From Coptis chinensis (lineage: Eukaryota > Streptophyta > Magnoliopsida > Ranunculales > Ranunculaceae): a stretch of 64,000 bases of DNA. The number at the start of each line of letters is the position of its first letter. Position 1 is the stretch's first letter. The notes beneath the pieces were generated by a model that had not been told where the DNA came from, ran no database searches, and saw only the letters and a program-made list of their open reading frames with translations. Position numbers and translations under genes: made by a program. Positions 20,440 through 33,394 of this stretch are shown one piece after another. The stretch spans positions 59,603,501 to 59,667,500 of the forward strand of contig CM027377.1 in the NCBI GenBank assembly GCA_015680905.1, given 5' to 3'.

Positions 20440-22169
20440 TGATAAGCACCCAAAACTGTAATATTAAACCCCGAGAGACATAGCATTTTGATCGATTATG
20501 TGTTTAATAATCATGTAATAATTATATTTTCGTACTTTTGCAGGTTTCCGCAATTAAAATAAATATAGAGATAAAATATGCATCGAAGTACGGGAATACG
20601 GGAATATTTGAAGTTTTCCACTCAACCCTTGTGAAGCCCAACAAAGCCTGACTAGCGCCGAAGTTTCCAAAAGGACAAAACCAGTGCAGAACGGGTCCAC
20701 ATATAAAGAAGCAGCAAACTTCCGAAGCTCAAATCGGATAAATCTATATGCCGACGTTGGCTAGTGAAGCTGCCATAGCGACCCGGGCAACGAACTCTGC
20801 GCAAGGACAGAAAGTCGTAAAAACGCCAAAATCGGCGCCGCCACTAGACACACTAAGTGGACCCACTCTGCGGGTCCAGAAGGCATGACGAGTCAGCATA
20901 GGCAGGTGGCAAAGGATGGTTTCAATTTGGTACCACCGGCAAAGAGAGAAGATATCGCACCAATTCAAACCCGTGTGGTTTGAATTGAAACGAAGCTACA
21001 AAGGCTAAACTTTAATACGGAAAAGGACAAAACAAATGGGTAAAAAACAAAACTTTTATTCTCAAAGTTTTGAACAACTCAATTAGCAAACAAACAACAT
21101 CAAATTAAACCGTCTTCAGTCTCCAAACCTATATATATATAGGGTCGCCTTCATTATTACCCCTTCAAAGATTTTCATGCTTTAGCTTCGCCTAGTTAGT
21201 TTATTTCTTCAAGATTCTTACATTCTGTCATTTCCATTCCAGAAATTTTAAATAATCGTAAGTTATTTTACCCTTAATAATGATCATTTCTTTTCTAGTT
21301 TAATTCCAATCCTCGCATTTATTTACTTAATGTATACTGACAAGTTTTATTATTCCTTCTATGACCATGAGCTAATCCCCTCGTGGGGAGGGTTATCTCG
21401 CTTCGATGTAAAATCCGGATTGACTCTTTAATATTCTAGAGTCACTACTTAGGAATTAGGCTTAGATTTGACATCCGGTCCCAAAATGACTGAGACTGTA
21501 CAAAGTTGGATTGCTGATGCTCCGCATCAGCCTGTAGCAAGAACCCAAAATGTCTCTGGCGTGACTCTTCGGTGTCGAGCCGACTCTCCAATTCGTCCAG
21601 CTGATGTGAAATCGAGCCAGGAGCTGAAATAATATACCAGAGATGAGATATTATTGAAACTCCTTATGCTAGTGAAATGCGACCTAGAGATGTGGGCATG
21701 CACTAGGGATCAATACTCGACGTCGTCTCCGAAAACGAGACGAATTAGAGATGTAGTGATGTGGTAATATAAACGGTTGAAAAATGATTCTCGCATGAGT
21801 ATGACTAACTCTCTCCCTGTTTCTCTATTTTTGTTTACCTACATATAATCGCCGTAGTAATTTACATTATTTGCATTACCGTTAATTTAATTAAAACCAA
21901 CTAAAAAGAAACCTAAAAATCCTACTCACCAAAAGTTGTAATTCTAGTTGTGAACCTATCCGAGCACTAAGGTTTGGACGATCCCTTACTCGACCTATCC
22001 TACTAAACCCACGTGAGTAAGGTAACTTGACTAAAACGTACGACTATACGGACGTTGGACTTTGGACTTTGGACTTGGGTCTTTGGACTTGGACTTTGAT
22101 TTGTGGACCTCGGACTTAAGAAAATAAGTAACTGAAATCAATAAACGTGTATAAAGAGTGTGTTTATCA
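20440..22169 (+). repeat. Element 4 5' LTR (family B)
   Basis: 1,730 bp, starting TGATAAGCACCCAAAACTG and ending GTGTTTATCA. It interrupts the gag region of element 2. Near its 3' end (about 22055-22115) is an array of GGACTT/GGACTTT repeats. It pairs with 51372-52956. Confidence 0.9.
21128..21141 (+). promoter_or_regulatory. TATA box of element 4 LTR
   Basis: CCTATATATATATA followed by GGGTCGC(C)TTCATTATTAC. The 3' LTR keeps the same block at about 52048-52062. Position about 690 bp into the LTR fits a U3/R promoter; the start site is not determined. Confidence 0.55.
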
Positions 22170-23055
22170 AATGGCGCCGCTGCACGCCGAAGGACTCTGG
22201 ACTTAACGTAATAACTGGAATACATCCATAAAAACCCCCTCCCCTACCTCCTCATCTTTTTAAATTTTCATTTCTGTTACAATACTAACAAGTTACGTAA
22301 CTCTTTACCCTAACTTTTTCTACTAACAAATATATCGTGGAACCAAGTTTTGTTTATTTTCATTAGCACGATCTAAGTACTCGTAGGGAATTTGAAGTAA
22401 TTGAACAGACAAAAGAGTCTCGGACGAGACTGAATTAGTAGCACGTGAGACTAACCTGGAGTATCAACACTCCGGTTTTCAGGTACAGGCCACTTTCCTT
22501 TTCAGTACTCTTTTGGGCTCTCTGGTCCTGTTTTTCTAGTAAGCATAAGCTCGGGAGTTAGTCGATCGCTATACGAGGAATCGCGGGACCTTGCAGGTTT
22601 CAAACTCTTAAAAACCCTCAAACTTTGTCGAGGATATTATTTACTATAACCTGTTTTACCTCGTATATTTGTATGTTGGCATGAGGACTCCTTGCATATA
22701 AAGGTGGTTCGTCATTACATATTCACGTTAACACAATATGATTCAAATATATTTTGATATATGCGTAGCGTCAAACCATCTGCTTAGAATATTTTTGTAT
22801 GTGCATGTTACATCAATTCACGTACACGGTATTCAATTGCATGAGTTCGTTCTCGACATTCCCCTAGCTCACGTATAACTTACATATAGTTGCACGTATA
22901 GGTAATATAGATTTGCATGGGTAGACTTCCTACGTAAACTAGTATATGTTAGTTAGTTTCTATTTTGGCATCTATCGTTTTAATTGCATATTTCGTAATC
23001 ACGTCTCCATAATACATTAATTACGTAAACAAAAAAATAAAAAAAAAATAAAACT

Positions 23056-23086
<31 letters not shown>

Positions 23087-23555
23087 GTAATTAAAAATTT
23101 CATCTAAATCATCTTGATAACACCCCGCATAATACACCATCATAAATCATCATCCTATTCCATCAGTGCCTAGGAAACTTGAAAAAATTGAGGTTGCCTA
23201 ATTAAGGAACGTGCTAGCACGAACAACCTCCCTCAATTCTCAAGTGACTCGGCTGGCCGGAATATTATTCATCGCTATCCTAGCTTCCCCGCCGAAAGTT
23301 AGCAACATTTCAGGAAGACGTGCTTCAACTCCCTCCTTCCTAAATTCTAAAACCTCCAGTCATTATTCGTTCCTTATGAGCCTTAAATTAAAATTTATAT
23401 TTGTATGAGACTCCGGTCTGTAACATAAGGAATTAGAACTTACATATCATCGTCGAAAATACAAGAAACAACTGTTTACGTTATCTCCTAGACATAGTCC
23501 CTCCTTTGTAAATCAACCTCGTCAAACATCTCTGTTGCCATTATCTCCTTTAACT
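22170..23555 (+). other. Element 4 PBS and leader
   Basis: The PBS TGGCGCCGCTGC is at 22172-22183, two bases after the LTR. The leader is AT-rich with an A-run at about 23026-23083 and no recognisable ORF. Confidence 0.75.
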
Positions 23556-25300
23556 ATGGCTGAGGAAAATCTCACAATCGAGAAACCCTTTCGATTTCTA
23601 TATCGCCTTCTGGGGAAGGACTCCGCTTCTCCGCATTAAACTCGATCGCGATTGTAGGTGATTTTCAGATTCCGCCAAACATTTTCGTTTTTGTTACCTG
23701 TTTACCATGGTTTAGACCATGAAAAACCGTACAATCATCTTCGTCGGATGCAACAAGTAGTCACCACTTTCCGCCATCCGACCGTTACCAACGAACAAGT
23801 CTTGCTTAGGTTGTTTCCCTTCACCTTAGCTGATAAAGCTTTAGTTTGGCTCGCCGGACAAGCGCCGCAATCTATTGACACATGGGCCAAACTTGTACAA
23901 GCATTCATGATAAAGTTCTATACTCAGAAGAAAACTACAGAAATGCTTCAAAACATTCAATTCTTTCGCCAGCACCCCCAGGAATCCTTTTCGGAAGCGT
24001 GGAGCAGATTTATTGATCTACTTCTGAAATGTCCCCATCATCAACTAAACACCGCTGTATTAGTCCGTTCATTCTTTAATGGTCTCTCTGACCATCAAAA
24101 GGAAACATTAGATATCATGAACGGCGGTTGTTTCATGGACAAGGGCTTCAAGCATACACTTTTCTTGAGAAACGGGCTTCACGGCACCCATTGGGGAAAC
24201 ACTGATTCTTCTAGATCTTCTAAAGACACTCCTACCAAAGTTACGTCTATGTTCGAGGTCAAACCCGATCCGGAATTAAAAACTCTAATCGAGTCCCTAA
24301 ACAAAAAGGTCAATGCTCTTTCGGTACAAGTAAATGAACAAAAACCCAAACAGGACATGGCTGCCAACACTTCCCCATGCCCTCTTTGCTTAAGTCCTGA
24401 GCACGCCGATTCCTATTGTCCTTTGGTATACGAGTGTCTTCCCCAACCTTTTGAAGAGGCTTGTGCTTTCAACATCCCTAATGCACCTTGGTGACAACAT
24501 CCGAATTTAGCTTGGGCACCCCCTGTCCAACAACAAGCTCCTCCAGGTGGCAACAACGTTCCTGTCGACCACCCATGAACTACAATTCCTATCATCAAGG
24601 AAATCCTCCACAATTCCAGCAAAGGGCAAAGTAATTTTCCCAACAACGCAAATATAGTGGTACCAAAACAACCGCAACCTTGTTCCCGCTTAATCAAGGA
24701 TATGGCTACCAAAATCAACCCGTGAATAATAACCGCGGAACTAGTTCCCGCTACTCCTTTGGTATAATCCATGTAGCCGATAAAACGGCTGAAACTTTCC
24801 CCGACATACATGAATCAACAGAATCAAATCCTAGCTTCTATCCAACAGTCTCTTGTTGTTAGTTTCGGGATAAAAGTCAAAAGGCATGTGTTCCCGGGCA
24901 AGCAGGTCCAAACCCTAAGCCTACAAACACTGCCTTTGAACTCAACAATGCACTAGGATCTAGTAATCCAAGCCAGGGTGAGGTAAATGCCATTACCACT
25001 CTTCGTTCTGGCCGAACCATCGACAATAATATACATATGCCAGACGAGGAATCGACGGAAGCCACGACCGACGCCCTTCCAACTCCTACCTACCGCGAAC
25101 CTATAACGGACGAAGTTGTACCTTCAAAATCTACACCCACGCCCCTAGGAAAAGATACCACTCGATCCTTATATGCGATTCCACCCAAAAGCTCCGTTCC
25201 CTCGCCCGTTTGGTAAAGAACAAACATGACTTAACATTTTGATGAGATCCGTGAAACCTTCAAAAAATTTGACCATAAACTTACCTTTCCTAGACGGCTA
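23556..25300 (+). CDS. Element 4 gag remains (fossil)
   Basis: Starts MAEENLTIEKPFRF at 23556. The main open segment (23658-24494) carries the retrotransposon gag domain (FPFTLADKALVWLAG, WAKLVQAFMIKFYTQKKT, then WSRFIDLLLKCPHHQL) and a zinc-knuckle-like CPLCLSPEHADSYCP. The tail runs to protease. Element 5 has the same gag layout on the minus strand (57100-59060). Broken several times. Confidence 0.82.
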
Positions 25301-25900
25301 AAGCATTTGCCCAAGCATGCCAAGTTTTTGAAGGACATGTGCACCACCAAACGACGCATCGAATGTACCTCAACAAGCGTTCCTCATCGGCGGTTTCCCT
25401 CGATTACCACTACCAATGGTGTGGTAAAGTATAAGGACCTGTGTCAATTAACCGTACCATGCACGCCATGGACAAGTATACCGCCATCGCGACTTTTAGA
25501 CCTAGGTGTCGGTGTTAACCTACTTCCCTACTACTTATTTAAGCAGTTAGGTCTTCATGAATTAAAACCTACCAATATGACTCTCGCAACTCGCGGATCG
25601 CTCCATCAAGTACCCAAAAGGCATAGTAGAGAACGTTATAGTAAAGGTCCAAGATTTTACTACCCGGTTGATTTTGTCATTCTAGATATCGAAGTAGCAT
25701 GTGACTCCATCCCTATCATCTTGGGACGCCCTTTTTCTTGCAACCGCCAACCTCTCATAAATTGTCGGGATGGTTCAATGACATTGTCTTTTCGAACCTT
25801 TTCATCGAACTCAACGCGTGTTCAAATTAATGAAACAGTTTTTCGATCCTATAATGGAGGGCTTAGATTAGCCCTGGTTGATAGTCACGGAACATGATTA
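25301..25900 (+). CDS. Element 4 protease region (fossil)
   Basis: Retropepsin-like region of the polyprotein. VNLLPYYLFKQLGLHELKPT, FYYPVDFVILDIEVACDSIP, then IILGRPF and LINCRDGSMTLSF are the usual Athila protease blocks. The upstream part, AKFLKDMCTTKRR, is the gag-protease junction shared by elements 2 and 5. Broken. Confidence 0.8.
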
Positions 25901-26235
25901 TTTCACAAACTCTTTTCCCCGGACGAGATACACCAATTTCTTTCTTTTGATAATCCGAGTTTGACGATGACTCATTACATAAAGGATGTCCATGCATTAT
26001 TAGAGTCGCATTACCACTATTTGACCTTAATCTTTGCGTTGCAAACCTGATTGAAGAAACGGATTCGCTCTTTTCCATTGAAGAGATGATCCCTCACGAA
26101 TCCTTGATCCCCAATCCTCCAACTCGATTTAAAACCTCTACCCTCTCGAGTTGAAGCACGCGTGCATCTCGATCTCGATGGTAGTCACCCTATAATAATT
26201 TCGCTCACTTGACTACCGAATTTTAAGAGGCACGT

Positions 26236-27110
26236 TTGATTCATGTCATTCGTGAACACCGCTCCGCTATCGGATGGTCATTAGATGATATCAAGGGAAT
26301 AGACCCTAGCATATGCACGCATCGCATACATCTCGATGACGGCACAAAGACATCGCGAGACCCACAACGCCGCCTTAATCCCGCCATGAAGGAAGTGGTG
26401 AGAGAGGAAGTTTTACATTTACTTGATGCGGGTATCATATACCCTATCTCTGATAGTGATTGGGTTAGTCCTGTCCACGTTGTTCCCAAAAAGTCCGGCA
26501 TTCAAGTTGACAAAATGAAAATGGTAAGTGCATCTCCACTCGCATTCCTTTGAAATGGAGAATTTGCATTGACTATCGCAAACTTAATGCCAGAACCCGT
26601 AAAGATCACTTCCCTCCCATTCATTGACCAGATGCTAGAACGTTTAGCCGGTCATGCTTACTACTATTTTCTTGATGGCTATTCTGGATACTTCCAAATT
26701 GTCATCGATCCCGCCGATCAAGAAAAGACAACTTTCACGTGTCCCGTTGCAACCTTTGCATACAGACGAATGCCTTTTGGTCTTTGTAATGCCCCAGGCA
26801 CTTTCCAACGCTGCATGCTTCACATTTTTAGTGATATGGTGGAACGTTATATAGAAGTCTTCATGGACGACTTTTCCATTTATGGAAATTCCTTTGACGA
26901 CTGTTTATCCAACCTTTCTAAAGTATTAACGCGTTGCGAAGAGAAAAATCTGGTACTAAATTGGGAGAAGTGTCATTTCATGGTTACCAAAGGACTTGTT
27001 CTAGGTCATATTGTTTCAAAAGACGGGATAGAGGTTGATAAGGCTAAAATTGTTAAAATTTCTTCGCTACCTTTCCCACGCACGGTTGCGGATATCCGTG
27101 CCTTTTAGGC
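26236..27110 (+). CDS. Element 4 reverse transcriptase region (fossil)
   Basis: Contains [13 protein letters not shown]-like, [74 protein letters not shown] and VFMDDFSIYG. The [14 protein letters not shown] and MPFGLCNAPGTFQRCM blocks are diagnostic of the Athila lineage. Broken. Confidence 0.9.
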
Positions 27111-27700
27111 CCACTGGGTTTTACAGGAGATTCATTCAGATTTTTCTAAAGTTGCTTTCGAATTTTTAACCAATCTCCCCGCTTAAGGATGCAGTGATTC
27201 GACTTCAATTTCAATTGCAAACAAGCTTTTGATACTCTAAAACCGCCTCTGAATACCGGCTCCTATCATTCAACCCCCGATTGGTCTCAACCATTCAAAC
27301 TGATGTGTGACGCTAGCGACTTTGCTATTGGCCGCATTACTAGGCCAACGACGCGTGGACGACAAACCCATTGTCATTTACTACGCTTAGTAAAACTCTT
27401 AACGACGCTCAATGTAATTATACCACAACTGAGAAAGAGTTCCTAGCTATTGTCTATGCTTTGGATAAGTTTCGTCCCTACCTAGTTGGAACATCGACCA
27501 TCGTGATATATACTGACCATGCCGCAATTCGGTACTTACAAAAAAAGGACGAAAAACAACGATTGTTCACTGGATCCTTCTCTTACAAGAATTCACCCGG
27601 AAATCAAAGACAAGAAAGGAACCGAAAATGTCGTGAGCCGACCATTTATCAAGGCTGGTTGGTGACATCGATAGTGATTCGAAGCTATCGGTGATTCCTT
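27111..27700 (+). CDS. Element 4 RNase H region (fossil)
   Basis: The open segment at 27371-27694 has TTTEKEFLAIVYALDKFRPY, LVGTSTIVIYTDHAAIRYL, the RNase H domain that follows RT in Ty3 elements. Broken. Confidence 0.85.
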
Positions 27701-29000
27701 CCCCTGCACGAATACTTGTACTCTATTTTCTCATCTCCATGGTGCGCGGATATCGTTAACTACCTAGTTATTCGAGGGAGTCCCCTCCTTTGGTCACGCC
27801 CCGATCATAAAAGTTCTTATCCATTTGTAAAATATTATTTCGGGATGAACCCTACCTTTTAAGTATTGTTTCGAATTAACTCATTCGCATTTGCATTCCG
27901 ACCGGGAACACACCGACGTATTATCCTTTTGCCATGAACAATCTTGCGGAGGTCATTTCAGTGTGGTTTTTACTGGCCTACCTTTTTTCACAATGCACAC
28001 GAACATTGCATAGCTTGCATTCGTTGTCAGCACCTAGGTCGAATTACCAAACGAAATATGATGCCCCTAAATCCTATCTTGATTGTGGAATTTTTTGATG
28101 TTTAGGGCATTGATTTTATGGGACCCTTCCCTATTTCTCAAGGTTTTCTATACATTTTAGTCATTTGTAGACTATGTGTCCAAATGGATTGAGGCACTTT
28201 CGATGTCGCCTCAAATGACCATAAGACTGCCGTGAGATTTGTAAAGAAAACATTTTCTCTTGTTTTGGTGTTCCCAAAGCTATCTATCATCGATGATGGG
28301 GGTACACATTTTTCTAACAAAATTTTTTTAGGTTTTAATGAAGAAATATGGAGTTACTCACAAGGTTGCTACTCCATACCACCCACAAATGAGTGGCCTA
28401 AGTGGAAGTCTCCAAATGAGAGATAAAGTCTATTCGAGAAAACCGTCAACCCATCAAGAAAGGATCGGTCTCTCCGGCTTATCGGATGCCTTGTGGGCAT
28501 ACCGAACAATATTTAAGACACCTATAGGGATGTCTCCTTACCACATTGTTTTTGGAAAACCTTGTCATCTGCCAGTTAAACTTGAGCATCGTGCCTTTTG
28601 GGCCATCAAAAGCCTTAATTACAATATCATCGGCAAAGCAGAAGTTTAAAACTGCAATTAAATGAGCCGGAGGAGATTCGGAGTGATGCTTATGATCTCT
28701 CGAAATCCTACAAAGCTAATATGAAAAGAGTGCACGATAAACACATTTTGCGTAAGGATTTCAAAATTGGCCAAAAAGTTTTCTCAGACAACTCAGTGAT
28801 TACACATCTTTCTTGGTAAATTGAAAACACGATGGTCTGGTCCTTTCATTTCAGGTTGTGGAAACATTATGGCTAATTTCTTTGCTTAATCCAAAAGATA
28901 ACAGTGACTTTCAAGTCAATGGACAACGCCTAAAACATTACCATGAATTACGCTCACCAGATGTTGAACAAACTCTTCTTCAGAATCCAGTATACACTGA
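27701..29000 (+). CDS. Element 4 integrase region (fossil)
   Basis: Blocks of the zinc-binding end ([10 protein letters not shown]-like), the core (IDFMGPFP near 28110; [12 protein letters not shown] near 28290; [20 protein letters not shown]) and [40 protein letters not shown], then a C-terminal part to about 29000. Order and motifs are those of a Ty3 integrase. Broken. Confidence 0.85.
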
Positions 29001-29163
29001 CTAGATGCTTCATTTGGCGTACCCAATCTTGTTTCTATAGAGGGTACGCCATTTTGGTAGCCGGGCCATCTTCTATCTTATGATATCCAAAGTTCTTTGA
29101 AGTGTGTGGTTGCAAGCGCCGGAACCTTAGTCCACAAAAACACTTTTTCAGAACTGAGTATAA

Positions 29164-29340
29164 ATGTCTTCTGCAACACGAGCAAACGTACTTTTTGGTA
29201 AACGATGGGTACCTAAGATTTCACCTCCTTCCTTCTCTTCCGTTTTTTACTGTCTACCTCGCGAACTTCAGCTAATCATTTGGTGTAAGTCTCACTCATC
29301 ACGAATAGGGAATGGTCGTAGTTCTTTTGCTCGTAAATGA
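29164..29340 (+). CDS. Small post-integrase ORF, conserved in element 5
   Basis: A 58-codon ORF starting MSSATRANVLFGKRWVPKI and containing PRELQLIIWCKSHSSR and NGRSSFAR. The minus strand of element 5 (53123-53539) carries KQWVPKI, PRELQLIIWCKSYPSR and NGRSTFAF in the same order at the same place after integrase. Such protein-level similarity between two diverged copies suggests a once-coding segment, perhaps the start of the third ORF that Athila elements often have. I recognise no domain. Confidence 0.55.
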   Translation: MSSATRANVLFGKRWVPKISPPSFSSVFYCLPRELQLIIWCKSHSSRIGNGRSSFARK

Positions 29341-30292
29341 CGGCGAGAAGGATGGGTCGGTGTATGCATTGCCAAACACCCTTACTTCTAGGCCCGACTT
29401 CCTATCCGATACTAGCCAGTTTAAGGTATACTTTTGTCGACACACACTGCGGGGATAATCTTCGTCGCTGTGCTGTTTCTCCAACAAGTTGGGATTCGTC
29501 TTGAGGATCTGACGTTAAAAGACTCGACTCGTCTTGAGGATCTGACGTTTAAAGACTCACTTTGTAGATATGTTTATATTGTTGCCTTTTCCCTTTGCAT
29601 TAAGTTTTGCACATGGGATTCGTGTCCAACCTCAGATGTTGCATACTTGGAACACAAACGGGCAATGGATTCCACCAGACCAACCCTAGAATTGGTTACT
29701 TTGAGTCCCTTGGGGCGGTTTGAGGATAGCCGTATATAATAAGGGCAATTTTATTAGACCGTAGCACGCACGGTCCTGGATGGTACCGTCCTGCCCCTAA
29801 CCCCATAATACATAGAGGTGAAGCCATAGTCTGGCTGGATTGGGTTCGCTCTAGAGCCGACATGACAGTTGTCTATGATTATAGACGGTGACTCTTCTGG
29901 ACATTAGGTGTTCTTCACATTTATCTCCTTTGTATATAAATAAAATCTTTATTTATAAATAAAACACCCTCCTTCTTTTCAAAACTCTTGTGACCTTTGA
30001 GGATGACTCATACAATTTGATAGCATTTTTTGTGCCGATCATTTCGATATCTCATTCGTCCAATTTGGAGTCCAAACGAGTCGTGGGTAAGCATTTTGAT
30101 TTTTTTAGGCTTAAATCGGGCTTTAGGCTTGATTTGGGCTTCGGGAAATTTTTTGGCCCAACCAAAATATCGATTTCTCGGTCCATTTAAACAAAAAAAA
30201 CCGGAAAACACGCGTCACATTTACATCATTCTTCTTCCTAAAAAAACCGGATCTTGCCCCCTCTCGATATAGTCTCGCACGAGATAGGCCCA
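29341..30292 (+). other. Element 4 3' region, part left of element 3
   Basis: No recognisable coding. It holds a 33-bp tandem duplication (TCGTCTTGAGGATCTGACGT at 29496 and 29529) whose single-copy counterpart is in element 5 at about 52965-52995 on the minus strand. It ends with GCCCA (30288-30292), the left copy of the target duplication of element 3. Confidence 0.6.
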
Positions 30293-31765
30293 TGATAAAT
30301 GATAAAAAGGTAGTTTACCTACGAAATGAACGATGAACTCAAAACGTAAGTAAACTAAAACTTATATTTTAGTTATCTATATTTATCAAGTTTTCTACTC
30401 TCAATTCTATCAAAATAGAGTGGAGTAACAAATTCGTTCCACTCCTAGTTCTCTAGCATGGAATGATTTCATAGTTAACTAATCGGTCTTAAGTCTAATG
30501 AGAGGTTTACGAGGGGAATTTCAATACTACGAGGTGAATGAATTAACAAGTTACTTAATAACAAAATGATAATCAAATCTTGAATGTGAATCTAGATAAA
30601 GAATTAGAGGGGAATTGATTCCACCTCGAATCCAACTTAATCACCTAGCATAGACTGTTGTAATCCAATCCTTATGTTCTTACTGTAAGAATTGCTCGTT
30701 CAAATCCCTAATTAACATGACATTTCTACCAATTATAACTAGCATGTGAGGTCGTTTACCCATTCTCATGGCGAAACACGACATTCTAGAATGGAATAGA
30801 CTCTACAACGATTTTACACTTATACAACTAAGTTTTCATCAAGGCTTCATCAACCCCACTAATGGAGGTTTAGCCTTGATTCATCAACCCATCATTTCCC
30901 ATATTATTATAACTAAACATCATATCAAAATTCTAACTTGACTAATTTAACTAACAATACTTCAATCTAATTTAACAACTCAGAAATGATAATCAACAAG
31001 AATTAAAACTAGATCTATAATTTGAAATGACAAAATTGAAATTTAACAAATAGCTATTTTATTTATCAAACTAATTAAGAACAATGATTCTAAGAGTTTA
31101 ATCTAAAACAAGAATTGAATTTAAACTAAACTTAATTTAATTAATGAAACTAGATCTAGAATTATCTATTGTTTTAGGTCTAACTAGCTACCATTAACAA
31201 AGAGCTAAGCTTTGGTTTTTATATGTTCAGATCCAAAAATCGTGCATGGGCTTGGATCCATGTTTTGGGCCAGAGAATCAGGCCCAAAACACAATTCTTT
31301 CAGTCCAAAAAGTCCTATTCAGTTGCAGTTGGCTTCAATAGACTTTTCGTCCACTTTTGCTCCTCTGATTGGATCAATTCTTAGACCATTGGAAAGCTCT
31401 TTCCGAGCCGGTCGTTTTGACATAAGGTAGGCCCAATTCCGAGGTCTGAGTCCAAAGATACGGCCTTCGGAAGTTTTGCTGATTTTGAGTGCTGTTTCTG
31501 CCCGCGTTGACTTTGACTTTTCAGCTTTGACCGGGGTTTTAGAAAGGCTTTGTCTTCTTGAATCTTGGCCTTTAATCACAGAACTCCTTAGCAACCAACC
31601 ATTGCTCCTTTATCTCATCAAAGTGGCATATTTCTGCACATAATTGACTTTGAAGCCTGAAACGCATAAAAACACGTAATAAGTATTAACTCTTAATTAT
31701 TACTCACATAATTGGTCTAAAAGTATGATCATAAAGGTTAAAACTACAGTTTTGGGCTCTTATCA
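30293..31765 (-). repeat. Element 3 3' LTR (family A)
   Basis: Begins on + TGATAAATGATAAAAAGG and ends GGGCTCTTATCA. 1,473 bp, pair of 43696-45174. Confidence 0.93.
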
Positions 31766-31921
31766 AACCACCCCAAACAGCATTTTGCTTGTCCTCAAGC
31801 AAATATGAGAAATTAGAATAAGTGACAAAAAAATGGAGTTCTAACTACTCTCGTTACTGAAAGCGATGATTGCATTGACCATATGTAACAAGGCCTTAAA
31901 CCACTAGGAATTCCCTAGTGG
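31766..31921 (-). promoter_or_regulatory. Polypurine tract and two palindromes next to element 3 3' LTR
   Basis: AACCACCCCAAAC (complement of the polypurine tract) abuts the LTR. The stem TTTGCTTG-TCCT-CAAGCAAA is at 31784-31803, and the palindrome CCACTAGGAATTCCCTAGTG plus G at 31901-31921. Same order and spacing as element 2. Confidence 0.72.
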
Positions 31922-33349
31922 ATGAAGTTATAGCCTCGGAGAGTTTTCCAAGTGAAGGTACTCACAAACTTCATCTATACTACAACGACTAAGAAATAAA
32001 ACTATTGTTTCCTCATTCATGTCTCGACTATCTATACATCTCACTAGCAATTGAATAAGAATAACCAAGTCAAAAACCTAAACTAATATATGCATAATAA
32101 TCAATCATCTATGATACAAATATATATACTATGAGTAATACTATGAAATGCCTAGCAGGTTCGTTTTTATGAAAACTCGAATAGCGCCCTTAAGTAGGTC
32201 CTCACATAAATGTCAAGACAAAACCACTCTAATTTTTTCGGCTCAAGTTTCATTTACTCCAATTAATGCAGTGGGCACACTTTACCTTACAATCTCAATG
32301 ACAACAAGGAAGCCGAGTCGATCAAACACATCCGCCACTTACTATCACACTAACCTATTCCTAATTGAGCTAGAGGTCTTTATTAGGTGTTCATCGGGGA
32401 TTAGGAGATGGTTTAAGAAGGAAGGAAATGGATATTCAGAAGGACAAGTCCGAGATAGTAGAGTCTTCATATTATGTAACTTAGAGAAAACCTTGTTATT
32501 TACTTTTTGCTTCTACACTATGTTTCCATCCTTAGCCATATTTTTTTTTTTCTTTTTCTTTGGCTTTTAACTCCTTTTTTATTCTATTTTTTGGAGTTTT
32601 TATTTTATTTCTATTTTTATTTTTCTTTTCTTTGGATGGAAACTTCTTTCTTTTATTTTCCAAGCAATTAACTAACTTTTGTTTACGATTTTTTTCTCTT
32701 CTTCTTTCTTCCTCATTATATTCTCGGACTTATTCTAGATTGGGTAGGTTGATTTTATTTTTTTTTTTTTATTTTGTTTTTGTTTTTGTAACAGTGGTAA
32801 AGGATTTGTGGGTTATGAAAGGCTAAAGAAAGGCTCGAGGGGCTTAATTAGCGGAAAATAATTCATAGGTTTGAATTTGGCTATATCGATCTAAAGAGGG
32901 CCTAAATTCTTGCTTAGGATATGGCATAGTGATCAAGAAAGTGGACGTGTGATTTCTCTATCCGGATTTTACTTCTCCCTTGTGTCATTTCTCAAATGTT
33001 TTGCTCATATAAGGCTTTAGGCTATATTCTCATAGGATTTTTAGAATAAGTACTCTAGCCTAGATTTTAGAAATTTACTGCTAACAATCATAGATACTCA
33101 TGTAATATATTTATAGATAGATGCAAAGATTATTACCTACATATTAACCTAAGTTTCTAACAATTATTCTGATGCAAAAGCTACGTGAGACTTCTAGATT
33201 GTTAAGAGCATAAAGAAAGAAAACAATACCAATATTCCTAAGTGTATAACATAAACTTATTTATTTATATATTTTTTTTAAAATTTTTAACTTGAAAACC
33301 AATGCATGTTATACATATCTATATCCTAACAGATGCCTTAATTACACGT

Positions 33350-33394
33350 GTTCCCCCCCACCCAAATAAGAAGCATGCTTTGTCCTCAAAGCAT
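33350..33394 (-). promoter_or_regulatory. Second polypurine-like tract with palindrome (element 3)
   Basis: CCCCCCCACCC (complement of a G-rich tract) is followed by the perfect stem ATGCTTTG-TCCT-CAAAGCAT at 33375-33394. The loop TCCT and layout are those of the module beside the LTR, 1.6 kb away. Counterparts lie in element 2 (18273-18309) and, weathered, in element 4 (about 49784-49820). Confidence 0.6.

Noticed and set aside
32148-32826. Long hydrophobic ORFs resembling membrane proteins
   Set aside because: They arise from a T-rich tract conserved as DNA between elements 2 and 3; Phe/Leu runs are compositional.
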